From: Streptomyces sp. ML-6
GTDB lineage: Bacteria > Actinomycetota > Actinomycetes > Streptomycetales > Streptomycetaceae
Assembly: GCF_030116705.1 (NCBI RefSeq)
Contig: NZ_JAOTIK010000001.1
Span: 2,189,001-2,253,000, forward strand
Length of the DNA: 64,000 nucleotides
Direction: 5' to 3'
Shown piece by piece: positions 19,018-27,108 of this stretch. Position 1 is the first letter of the stretch. Each line of letters opens with the position of its first letter. The translations under genes and the position numbers were made by a program. The notes under the pieces were generated by a model. The model made no database searches. It was not told where the DNA came from and worked only from the letters and a program-made list of their open reading frames with translations.

Positions 19018-19644
19018 TCAGCGGCCGTACGGGCGTACGGCCTTGGCGTCGCGCAGCGCGTGCCCCCACCAGACCAGCTGGTCGAGCAGCACCTTGGCCG
19101 CCGCGTCGCAGCCCGCCGGGTCCCGGGGCCTGCCCTCGTCGTCGAACAGGGCGCCCGCGTTGGGGAAGGACACCGTCTCGCGGATGCCGACCGTGTGCAG
19201 CTCCGCGAAGACCTGCCGCAGGTGCTCGACGGCCCGCAGCCCGCCGGACACCCCGCCGTACGAGACGAACGCGACGGGCTTGGCCTGCCACTCGTCGCGG
19301 TGCCAGTCGATGAGGTTCTTCAGCGGGGCCGGGAAGGAGTGGTTGTACTCGGGGGTGACGACGACGAAGGCGTCGGCCGCCGCCAGCCTCGGCGAGACGG
19401 CCGCGAGCCGGTCGCGTGCGTCGGGGTCGGGCCGGTAGGAGAGGGCGACCGGGAGGTCGAGCTCCGCGATGTCGATCACATCGGTCTCGATGTCGGGGCG
19501 GCCTGCGGTGCGGGAGAGGAACCAGCCGGAGATGACGGGGGCGAACCGCCCCTCGCGGTTGCTGGCGACGATGACCGCGACCTTCAGGGGCGCGGGGGAG
19601 CCGGTCGGGGAAACGGTGGACACGGGTGTTTCGGTGAGTTCCAT
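19018..19644 (-). CDS. NADPH-dependent FMN reductase, probable SoxR target
   Basis: A 208-residue flavodoxin-like FMN reductase. The fold starts VAVIVASNREGRFAP (phosphate loop) and has the family segment VTPEYNHSFPAPLKNLIDWH and VSYGGVSGG. It would reduce flavins or quinones with NADPH. The ATG at 19644 is preceded by a TCAAC-CGTA-GTTGA dyad at 19662-19675, flanked by a -35-like TTGACC. From memory, the S. coelicolor orthologue in this position (SCO2478) belongs to the small SoxR regulon induced by redox-active compounds such as actinorhodin. soxR itself is not in this window. Confidence 0.9.
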   Translation of the reverse strand: MELTETPVSTVSPTGSPAPLKVAVIVASNREGRFAPVISGWFLSRTAGRPDIETDVIDIAELDLPVALSYRPDPDARDRLAAVSPRLAAADAFVVVTPEYNHSFPAPLKNLIDWHRDEWQAKPVAFVSYGGVSGGLRAVEHLRQVFAELHTVGIRETVSFPNAGALFDDEGRPRDPAGCDAAAKVLLDQLVWWGHALRDAKAVRPYGR

Positions 19645-19660
19645 GCGAAGAGGCTCTTAT

Positions 19661-19681
19661 GTCAACCGTAGTTGAGGTCAA
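19661..19681 (-). promoter_or_regulatory. SoxR-box-like operator/promoter
   Basis: The perfect 5-bp dyad TCAAC-CGTA-GTTGA is centred about 25 nt before the FMN reductase ATG. On the minus strand TTGACC overlaps its upstream edge and could be the -35, the arrangement used by MerR-family activators including SoxR. The -10 is not obvious. Confidence 0.6.
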
Positions 19682-19704
19682 GTTCCGTCCGGGTCGGGCC
19701 CGCG

Positions 19705-19764
19705 GCCGGGACTCGCGACCGGATGCCGGGACTCGCGACCAGGTGCCGGGACTCGCGGCCGGGT
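19705..19764. repeat. 20-bp tandem repeat, three copies
   Basis: GCCGGGACTCGCGACCGGAT recurs at 19705, 19725 and 19745 with one to three changes. It lies between the divergent FMN reductase and STAND genes. Confidence 0.85.
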
Positions 19765-19882
19765 CGGCCGACTGTCCGTCGAACCACGTGCTCCGCACGG
19801 GAGTTGTGCGTACCGTGCTGCCTCGGAAGCGCTGAGTCAACACGTACGGCACATCGCTGTCGGGGAACCACGGGGGCTGTCC

Positions 19883-22800
19883 ATGGCTGTGGTACGGGGA
19901 AGCGAAGTCCTGGAGGGGTCGCAGGCCCGGGTGTACGCGGGCGACGGCAGGGTGATCGGGGCCGGATTCCTGGTCGCCGGGGACGTGTTGTGCACCTGCG
20001 CGCATGTCGTCGCCAGGGCGCTCGGGCTGCCGGGGACCGGGCCCGACGAACCGCCCGACCGGGCCGTCGAGGTCGACTTCCCCCTGGTCACCGGCCGTCC
20101 CCGGGCGCGCGCGAGGGTGGAGTCCTGGCGGGCGAACGGTGTCGATGTCGCGCTGCTGCGGCTCGACGGGCCGGTCGGGGGCACCCGGCCCGCACCGCTG
20201 GTCGACGGGACGGACGTATGGGAACACCCCTTCCGGACCATGGGGTTCCCGGCCGACGCGGGGCACGGCGTCTGGGCCCACGGCACCCTGCGCGCCGGGC
20301 TGGGGTCCGGCTGGGTGCAGATGGAGACCGCCGAACCCGGTCCGCGCATCGTGAAGGGCTTCAGCGGGGCGCCGGTCTGGGACGGCGCGCAGAACGGCGT
20401 CGTCGGCATGACGGTCGCCGCCCACGTGGAGGAGCGCACCGCGTACCTGCTGCCCTCGGCCGATCTGGTCGACGAGGCGACGCTGGTGCCGCGGTGCCCG
20501 TTCCGGGGGCTGACCGCGTTCACCGAGGACGACGCCGAGTTCTTCCACGGCCGGGAGGCCGAGACCGAGCGGCTGCTCGCCGCGGTCCGCGGGCGTTCCC
20601 TGACGCTGGTGGCCGGGCCGTCGGGGTGCGGCAAGTCGTCGCTCGTGAGCGCCGGGGTGCTGCCCCGCCTGCGGGCGGCCGGGGCGGGCGTGACGGAGCT
20701 GCGGCCCGTGCCGGGGGTGCGCCCCGCCGCGGTCGTCGCGCGGGCGCTGGCCGGGGTGCTGGAGCCGGAGCTGGGTGAGGTCGAACGCCTGGCGGCGGCC
20801 GAGGAGTTGGCGGGATTACTGGAGGCGAATGGGGACTTCGCCGCCGAGCTGCGCGCCCGGGTGACGGCCCGGGGCACCGGCGGCCACGTCCTCTTCGTGG
20901 ACCAGCTGGAGGAGTACGTGAGCGCCGGGCCCGAGGCCGGCCGCGCGCTCCTCGGCCTGCTGAACGGCCTGGCGGGCGAGGGCCTGCGGGTCGTCGCGAC
21001 GGCACGGCCCGGGTCCCTCGACGCGCTGATCACGGCCGACACCTCCGACCTCGTCAGCGAGGCCGTCCGGTTCCTCGCGCCGCTCACCCCGGAGGACCTG
21101 GGGCGGGCGGTGACCGCACCGGTCGACGCCGTGCCCGGGCTGTGGTTCGAGGCGGGCCTGCCGGAGCGGATCGTCGCGGACGCGGGCGACGAGCCCGGCC
21201 GCATGCCGCTGGTCCAGTTCGCGCTGACCGAGCTGTGGCGGCGGCGCAGCCGGGCCATGCTCACGCACGCGGCGTACGACGCACTGGGCGGCGTCGCCGG
21301 CGCGCTGGTCGGCTCCGCCGACGACGCCCACGAGAAACTGCCGGAGTCCGAACGGGGCCTCGCCCGGCGGCTCTTCGTCCAGCTCGCCCGCCCCGGGGAC
21401 GGTGACACCTTCACCCGCAGGCCGACCCGTACGACCGACCTCGCCCCGGAACTCGTCGCGCTCGCGCGCAAACTCGCCCCGGACAAGCTCGTCGTCCTCT
21501 CCCACGCGCCGGGCGGCGACGGGCACGAGGAGATCGTCGACCTGGCGCACGAGGCCCTGACCGTCCACTGGCCCCTCCTCCGGGGCTGGCTCACCGAGTC
21601 CCGCGACTTCCGCCGCTGGCAGGAACAGGTGCGCGCCGACCTGGACCGCTGGCGGTCCCAGCAGCGCGAGCCCGCGCGCCTCCTCGGCGGCACGGACCTG
21701 GCCGAGGCGGAACGCCGGCTGGCCGAGCACCCCGAGCCGGACGACATCCCGGCGGCCGAGCGGGAGTACGTCCGCCTCAGCAGGCGGCACGCGCAGCGCG
21801 GCACCCGGCTGCGGCAGGCCGCCTTTGCGGGGCTGGCCGCGCTGACCGCCCTCGCGGTCGTCCTGGTGTTCACCACGTACCGGAGCCTCCGGGAGACCGA
21901 GCGGCAGCTGCGCACCCAGGCGGCCGGCCTCCTCGCCCGGACAGCGGAGGAGCGTCCGCCCAACGACCCTGGCACGGCACTGCAGTTGGCCCTGGCGGCG
22001 TGGCACGCGGCGGACACCCCGCAGAGCCGGCAGGCGCTGATGAACCAGTACGTGCGGGGGCAGTACGTCACGGGTTCCCAGCCGTCCCTGTGGAGCGGCA
22101 GGATCGACAGTCTGACCGCGAGCGACGACGGCCGGGTGCTGGTGGTGGAATCGGAGGTGTCGGGCGATCAGTCGGCGCTGACCGTGGTCACCGGCGCTCC
22201 GGGCGGGAAGCGTCGCGCGCAGGAACTCGGTGGTGTCCCCGCGGGCAGTCTGCGGGTGGCGACGAGCCCCGACGGGCGCTTCGTCGCAGCCGCCGTCCCC
22301 ACGGGGGACGTCCGCCTGTGGCGGACGGAGGGGGACGACGCAAAGCGCCCCGCGGTCCTGACGAGCGGCCCCTACGAACTCCGAGGGGGCATGGACACGA
22401 GGCTGGACTTCAGCAGCGACAGCAGACGGCTCCTCCTGGGGATCATCCCCGCCGAAGGGTGCGTCACCGCCGGGAACCGGTGCAGCAAGGCCCTCGTGGA
22501 CGTATGGGGGACCGACCTCGACGACGGGTCGGGGACGACCCACCGGATTGCGTTGGAGAAGAGCCTGGGCGATGTGGCGTTCACCTCCGACGCGGACTCC
22601 GTGGCGGTCGTTCCTGCTTTCGGGGAGGGCGAGGGAACCGTGGACGTGCGGGACCTCTCGTCCGGGCGTCTGCTGTATTCCAGGAGCGTGACCGCTTCGG
22701 GGTTCGCGAGGTTCCGGGAGGGCGGAAACCTCGTCGCCCCCGAGAAGGGCGAACCCGGAAAGGCACTGGAACTCGGCCGGATGCCGGGGCGCACGTACGA

Positions 22801-24118
22801 GGCGCCCAGCTCCTTCCAGTACGACGCCACCGAGCGTTACACCTACGACATGGTGACCGTCGAACCGGGCACGGGGGCGGAGCTGGAGTACGTGGAGCTC
22901 CTTCTGCTCGATGTGCGCGGTGGCCGCACGTACTACACGCGCCTTCCCAGTGCCGGCTTCGGGAACTGGCCGGAGATCGCCGTCGTCCCGGGGGAGGGAG
23001 AAGGGCCGACGGTCCTGGCGGTCCTGGGGTCGACCCTGCTGGAAGCACGGGCCGAACCGGTCGGCGGCGAGCGCTTCCGCCCCGGTCGGCTGGACGAAAG
23101 CGTGGAGACGCTGTCTCCGGACGGAAGGCTCCTCGCCCGGGTGGCGAGTGGCCGGATCCACGTCCTGGACACTTCCCGCCGCAAGCGGATGCGTTCCTTC
23201 CGCCTCCCCCGCCCGGTCCGGTCGGAGGACTGGACAGCGGTGTGGACCGCCGACTCCCGCCGACTGGTGGTGTGGGGGAAGAGCGGTCGGCTCCTCCGTT
23301 CCTACCCGGTGGACGGCACCGGGTCACGGTCCACCCCCCTGAACGACGCACTGCCGGACTTCGACCGGGTCAAGGCCGTGGTCGGCGTCGGCGGCAGCGA
23401 GATCGCCGTCGTCTCCACCGATGCCCGGCTGGCCCGCGTGGACACCGCCACCGGGAAGGTGACGACGCGCCCCTTCTCGATCCACCGGGACACGCGTGAC
23501 GGCGACAGCGGGGACGTCCACTTCGGGGACATCCAGCTCGCCGCGAGGCCGAAGCACCCCGGGCAGGTCGCGACGGCGACGTTCGGTTCCACCATCGGGC
23601 GCAACGCGGTCCTGCTGTGGGACCTGCGCGGCTCCCGGCTCGTGACCGCACCCCTGCGCGGAATGCCCGTCACCACGGCGCCGCCCGGCGCCCGGTACCC
23701 CGCGTCGTTCGCCTTCGACCCGGCGGGCACGCACCTCGCGGTCGTCAACACCGATACCCGGGCGCGGGTCTGGGACGTATCGAGCGCGAAGCCGGTCGCA
23801 CCCCCCGTGTCGTGGAAGACGGAGGACCAGCTCGCCGGTCTGACAGCGGACGGGCGCGTGGTCGCCTTTCGTGACAAGCGCCTCCACTTCATCGACCCGG
23901 AGGAGAGTGGGAACAACATGTCGATGCCGGTGCCACCGGGCTTGCTCCACCTCGACGGACACCGTCTGACCGTCGAGTCGAAGGGCGTGAAACAGAGCTT
24001 CGACCTGCGGCCCGAGGCGCAGTTCCGGGCGCTCTGCGACGCTGCGGGGCGGGACTACACCGCCGCCGAACGCGAGCTGCTGCCCGAGGGCACGCCCGAC
24101 GAACCACCGTGTTCCTGA
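19883..24118 (+). CDS. Trypsin-like protease / STAND NTPase / beta-propeller protein
   Basis: A 1411-residue multidomain protein. Residues 1-200 form a trypsin-like domain with a plausible triad H41 (CTCAHVV), D88 (NGVDVALLRLD) and S161 (GFSGAPVWD). Residues 205-560 are an nSTAND1-type NTPase: PFRGLTAF...FFHGRE entry motif, Walker A AGPSGCGKS (244-252), Walker B HVLFVDQLEEY (335-345), sensor ATARPGSLDAL and the C-terminal helical block VDLAHEALTVHWPLL. A membrane segment lies at about 646-666, followed by a coiled stretch (RETERQLRTQAAGLLARTAE). About 735-1411 look like degenerate WD40/beta-propeller repeats ending in CDAAGRDYTAAERELL. The plan (effector, switch, sensor) is that of bacterial NLR-like signalling or conflict proteins; the ligand and protease target are unknown. 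It stands alone, 60 bp before an unrelated aminotransferase. Confidence 0.9.
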   Translation: MAVVRGSEVLEGSQARVYAGDGRVIGAGFLVAGDVLCTCAHVVARALGLPGTGPDEPPDRAVEVDFPLVTGRPRARARVESWRANGVDVALLRLDGPVGGTRPAPLVDGTDVWEHPFRTMGFPADAGHGVWAHGTLRAGLGSGWVQMETAEPGPRIVKGFSGAPVWDGAQNGVVGMTVAAHVEERTAYLLPSADLVDEATLVPRCPFRGLTAFTEDDAEFFHGREAETERLLAAVRGRSLTLVAGPSGCGKSSLVSAGVLPRLRAAGAGVTELRPVPGVRPAAVVARALAGVLEPELGEVERLAAAEELAGLLEANGDFAAELRARVTARGTGGHVLFVDQLEEYVSAGPEAGRALLGLLNGLAGEGLRVVATARPGSLDALITADTSDLVSEAVRFLAPLTPEDLGRAVTAPVDAVPGLWFEAGLPERIVADAGDEPGRMPLVQFALTELWRRRSRAMLTHAAYDALGGVAGALVGSADDAHEKLPESERGLARRLFVQLARPGDGDTFTRRPTRTTDLAPELVALARKLAPDKLVVLSHAPGGDGHEEIVDLAHEALTVHWPLLRGWLTESRDFRRWQEQVRADLDRWRSQQREPARLLGGTDLAEAERRLAEHPEPDDIPAAEREYVRLSRRHAQRGTRLRQAAFAGLAALTALAVVLVFTTYRSLRETERQLRTQAAGLLARTAEERPPNDPGTALQLALAAWHAADTPQSRQALMNQYVRGQYVTGSQPSLWSGRIDSLTASDDGRVLVVESEVSGDQSALTVVTGAPGGKRRAQELGGVPAGSLRVATSPDGRFVAAAVPTGDVRLWRTEGDDAKRPAVLTSGPYELRGGMDTRLDFSSDSRRLLLGIIPAEGCVTAGNRCSKALVDVWGTDLDDGSGTTHRIALEKSLGDVAFTSDADSVAVVPAFGEGEGTVDVRDLSSGRLLYSRSVTASGFARFREGGNLVAPEKGEPGKALELGRMPGRTYEAPSSFQYDATERYTYDMVTVEPGTGAELEYVELLLLDVRGGRTYYTRLPSAGFGNWPEIAVVPGEGEGPTVLAVLGSTLLEARAEPVGGERFRPGRLDESVETLSPDGRLLARVASGRIHVLDTSRRKRMRSFRLPRPVRSEDWTAVWTADSRRLVVWGKSGRLLRSYPVDGTGSRSTPLNDALPDFDRVKAVVGVGGSEIAVVSTDARLARVDTATGKVTTRPFSIHRDTRDGDSGDVHFGDIQLAARPKHPGQVATATFGSTIGRNAVLLWDLRGSRLVTAPLRGMPVTTAPPGARYPASFAFDPAGTHLAVVNTDTRARVWDVSSAKPVAPPVSWKTEDQLAGLTADGRVVAFRDKRLHFIDPEESGNNMSMPVPPGLLHLDGHRLTVESKGVKQSFDLRPEAQFRALCDAAGRDYTAAERELLPEGTPDEPPCS

Positions 24119-24178
24119 CCCCGTGCGCGCCCCGCGAACCGCCCCGGCCGGTCCCGGCCCCGGCTCTACGGTGGAGGC

Positions 24179-24985
24179 ATGACGACTCCCCCATCCTCGC
24201 CCCCGCCCTTCCCGTACGCCGAGTTCGACGGGCGTCCGGCCACCGAGGAGGATCTTCGGATTCCGGCCTTCCTCGGCTACGGCCATTTCACCGCCATGCA
24301 GGTCAGGGACGGGAAGGCGCGCGGTCTCGCGCTGCATCTGGCCCGGCTGGACGCCGCGAACCGGGAGCTGTTCGAACGTCCGCTGGACGGGGAGCGGGTC
24401 CGCGGGCTGGTCCGGCACGCGCTGGACGGTGCCGGGGTGCGGGACGCCTCGGTCCGGGTGCACGGCTTCCTGCCGCCGGGCGACGCGGAGACCACCGTCA
24501 TGGTGACGGTGCGCGGGCCGGCCCGGAAGTCCGCCGAACCGCACGCCCTGATGTCCGTCCCGTACGTCCGCACCGCGCCGCACATCAAGCGCCCCGGGGA
24601 GTTCGGCCAGACGTACTACGCGCGGCTGGCCGCCCGCGCCGGTTTCGACGAGGCCCTGCTGACCGCGCCGGACGGCACGGTGACGGAGGGGGCGATCACC
24701 AACGTCGGCTTCTGGGACGGCACTTCGGTGGTGTGGCCCGACGCGCCCTGTCTGCTCGGCATCACCATGGCGCTGCTGGAGCAGGACCTGCCCGGTGCGG
24801 GGCTGGGGTCCGTGCGGCGGCCGGTGACGCTGGGCGGGCTGGGCGCGTTCCGGTCGGCGTTCCTCACCAACTCGCAGGGCATCGCGCCGGTCCGGCGGAT
24901 CGACGACACGGAGTTCGCGGTGGACGAGGAGCTGATGGCGCGGATCGGGCGGGTGTACGCCGGTGTGCGGTGGGACACCGTCTGA
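24179..24985 (+). CDS. Class IV aminotransferase family protein
   Basis: A 268-residue PLP enzyme of fold type IV (branched-chain aminotransferase/aminodeoxychorismate lyase group). Family traits are GYGHFTAMQV near the N-terminus, the PHIKRPGEFGQTYYAR segment, and TEGAITNVGFWDG near the cofactor phosphate site, with FLTNSQGIAPVRRID at the C-end. The usual catalytic Lys appears to be K141 in the HIKRPGEF region, though alignment is needed to be certain. The substrate is not assignable. TACGGT at 24167-24172 is 6 nt before the ATG, suggesting a leaderless transcript; the GGAGG at 24173 is too close to act as a normal Shine-Dalgarno. Confidence 0.82.
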   Translation: MTTPPSSPPPFPYAEFDGRPATEEDLRIPAFLGYGHFTAMQVRDGKARGLALHLARLDAANRELFERPLDGERVRGLVRHALDGAGVRDASVRVHGFLPPGDAETTVMVTVRGPARKSAEPHALMSVPYVRTAPHIKRPGEFGQTYYARLAARAGFDEALLTAPDGTVTEGAITNVGFWDGTSVVWPDAPCLLGITMALLEQDLPGAGLGSVRRPVTLGGLGAFRSAFLTNSQGIAPVRRIDDTEFAVDEELMARIGRVYAGVRWDTV

Positions 24986-25552
24986 CACACCCCGTCCCGG
25001 CGCGGTCGGGCGACCGCGCCGGGACCGGACACGGGGGTTGCCTCTCCCACCCGATCGTCTCCGGCAGCCGATTCCGTGGCTTCCTGGAGGTCGCCACGCG
25101 GACGAAACGCCGCCGCAGCAAAAGACCATTGCCGTTACGGAGAGTGCGCGGCCCGGACCGTTGCGGCACGACTTCCCCCGTCGCCCCGGGAACGGCTCCG
25201 CCCCCACCGGGTCCTGGGGGGACGGTCCCGATGGGGGCGGCGGCCGGGGGCGGCCCTGCTGCACCGTCCCGTGGGGGGTGTCAGACGTGTGCCCGCCTCC
25301 CGCACCCTCATGCATGTGATGTACATCACTCCCCTTGGGGGGATCGTCACCCGATCGGCGCCGGGCGGCACAAACCCCCTCCCACCACCGTCGATTACCG
25401 CCATGACCTGCACGATCACGTTCTGGCAAGGCTGCCGCGCCGGTCCGATCGGGTGAAAGCTGACTTGGTGTCAGCAGGCATGGACGGCGACCCGCCCGTT
25501 AGCTCGGAGCCAGGACCCACCGACTCGCCCCCATCGCCGGAGGAACCCCACC
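24986..25552. other. 567-bp intergenic region
   Basis: No convincing gene. The open frames have poor composition and no ribosome binding sites. The only marked feature is the 14-bp palindrome at 25316-25329. The promoter of the secreted-protein/sortase pair should lie in the 3' half. Confidence 0.5.
25316..25329. promoter_or_regulatory. Perfect palindrome, Crp-like site
   Basis: GTGATGTACATCAC is a perfect 14-bp palindrome with GTG and CAC ends spaced by 8 nt, close to the Streptomyces Crp pattern (GTG-N6-GNCAC). It is 224 bp before the secreted-protein gene. Confidence 0.4.
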
Positions 25553-26251
25553 ATGCGTCCTGTCCGCCCAGTGACCGGTACCGCCGCCTCGGCGGTCGCC
25601 ATAGCCGCGCTCGGCCTCTTCGCCGCCGGTCCGACCGCGTACGCAGGTGACACCGAGGCGCTGCGGACCGGCTCGACGAGCGCCCTGTCCCGGACCGCCG
25701 AAGAGCCGGTGACCCGGCCCGCCGAGGAGGGGGGCGCGGACGGGGCGGTCGCCGGGCCGGGCACGGACGCCCAGTTCGGGCTCGACGCGCTCTCCGGGCT
25801 CGACGCACCCTCGCTGCTCGACTCCGCGGGCGGCTTCGACGCCTTCTCCGGGCTCGGTCTGCCGGGGGTGCACGACAACGCCTCCGGGGACGAGGAGAGC
25901 GCGGGAGGCCGCGACGAGAAGACGGAGAAGGAAGACAAGGAAGACAAAGAAGACAAGGAAGGCAAGGGAGATAAAGCGGACGAGGAGTCGGGCGGGCACG
26001 ACAGCTCCTCGTCGTCCGGCCGTGAGAGCTGGGGGCCTTCCGACGAGGAGGACCCGGCGAAGCCCGACGGCTCCTCGTCCAGCCACTGGTCCCCGACCGG
26101 CCCGACCGGGCACGTCAAAACAGGAGTCGGCGGCAGCGTCCGGTCCGACACCACCCAGATCGCGGCGGGCGCCGGCGTTCTCGCCGTGACCGCCGTCGGC
26201 GGAGCCTGGCTCCTGCGTCGCCGGGCGAGCGGCACGCAGGGAGCCGGCTGA
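25553..26251 (+). CDS. Secreted, C-terminally anchored acidic protein (sortase-partner candidate)
   Basis: A 232-residue surface protein. The signal peptide (SAVAIAALGLFAAGPTAYAG, cleavage after about residue 31) is followed by an Ala/Gly/Ser-rich region, a charged run of Lys, Glu and Asp (about 122-146) and Ser-rich tracts. Near the end come TGHVKTGVGGS, a membrane segment (QIAAGAGVLAVTAVGGAWLL, about 202-221) and a basic tail RRRASG. This is the layout of a wall-sorting signal, but no LPXTG or LAXTG is present. The next gene is a sortase, so it is a likely substrate or operon partner. Function unknown. Confidence 0.75.
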   Translation: MRPVRPVTGTAASAVAIAALGLFAAGPTAYAGDTEALRTGSTSALSRTAEEPVTRPAEEGGADGAVAGPGTDAQFGLDALSGLDAPSLLDSAGGFDAFSGLGLPGVHDNASGDEESAGGRDEKTEKEDKEDKEDKEGKGDKADEESGGHDSSSSSGRESWGPSDEEDPAKPDGSSSSHWSPTGPTGHVKTGVGGSVRSDTTQIAAGAGVLAVTAVGGAWLLRRRASGTQGAG

Positions 26252-26352
26252 CGGAGACGGATTCACGTCCCCGTACCGCCCCATGTTCCGTCCCGGTGGC
26301 CCCGTGCCGCCGGGGCGGGACCTTTCCCGTTTCCGTCACCCGGAGGACGACC

Positions 26353-26976
26353 GTGTCCCAGAAGGCCAAGGGCTGGCTGCTGGTCATCGCCGCGCTGGTC
26401 GGTGTCTGGCTGATCCGGAACGGCTCCGGCACCCAGTTGGTGCCGCCCGGGCCGACCCCCGCCCAGGGCTTCGCGGGCGGGCCGGAGCTCCAGCCGGGTT
26501 CGCCGCTCGCCCAGCCGCTGCGCCCCTCGGAGCCCGTGCGCCTGCGCATCCCGAGCATCCGGGTCGACGCCCCGGTGATGCGCCTCGGGCTCGGCGCCGA
26601 CGGCAGCCTCGACGTGCCGCCGGCCGGGAACCGCAACGTCGTCGGCTGGTACCGCGACGGCACTCCCCCGGGCTCCCTGGGCAGCGCGATCGTCGCCGGT
26701 CACGTCGACAACGCGCAGGGGAGGTCGGTCTTCTACGACCTGGGCGCCCTGCAGAAGGGCAGCACGGTCGAGGTGGTCCGCAAGGACGGCCGCACCGCCG
26801 TCTTCTCGCTCGACGCGATCGAGGTCTACGAGAACGACGACTTCCCCGACAAGCGGGTGTACGGCGCCGCGCCCTACGCCTCGCTGCGGATGATCACCTG
26901 CGGCGGAGGCTTCTCGGAGGAGACGGGGTACGAGGGCAACGTGGTCGCGTACGCGCATCTGACCGCCGTGCGCTGA
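26353..26976 (+). CDS. Class E/F-type sortase
   Basis: A 207-residue membrane-anchored cysteine transpeptidase. An N-terminal membrane anchor (KGWLLVIAALVGVWLI, residues 6-21) and a Pro-rich linker lead to the sortase barrel. The catalytic His is H117 in VAGHVDN and the Cys is C183 in LRMITCGGG. SIRVDAPV and GNRNVVGWYRDGTPPG match actinobacterial class F members. I could not place the catalytic Arg with certainty. Start is GTG 26353 with CGGAGGAC 8 nt upstream. It lies 101 bp after the secreted protein on the same strand, probably one transcript. Confidence 0.88.
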   Translation: MSQKAKGWLLVIAALVGVWLIRNGSGTQLVPPGPTPAQGFAGGPELQPGSPLAQPLRPSEPVRLRIPSIRVDAPVMRLGLGADGSLDVPPAGNRNVVGWYRDGTPPGSLGSAIVAGHVDNAQGRSVFYDLGALQKGSTVEVVRKDGRTAVFSLDAIEVYENDDFPDKRVYGAAPYASLRMITCGGGFSEETGYEGNVVAYAHLTAVR

Positions 26977-27025
26977 GCACCGTCGCCCGAAGTCCGTCCG
27001 GCGGTCCGCGGCAGGGAGGCGGTGC

Positions 27026-27099
27026 GGAACCGGTCCGGTGGTTCACAGCCGGGCGCCCGTCCGGAGCCGGTCCGGTGGTTTACGGACGGGCGCCCGCCC
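27026..27099. repeat. 37-bp direct repeat, two copies
   Basis: The block starting GGAACCGGTCCGGTGG (27026) is repeated at 27063 with a few changes, between the convergent sortase and TauE genes. Confidence 0.8.
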
Positions 27100-27108
27100 G
27101 GTGGACCC

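Noticed and set aside
22000..23499. A 499-codon Arg/Gly-rich frame within the STAND gene
   Set aside because: Out-of-frame shadow of the propeller domain; the in-frame protein is continuous through 24118.
25076..25456. A 126-codon frame in the gap before the secreted protein
   Set aside because: No ribosome binding site, poor codon pattern, no recognisable domain.
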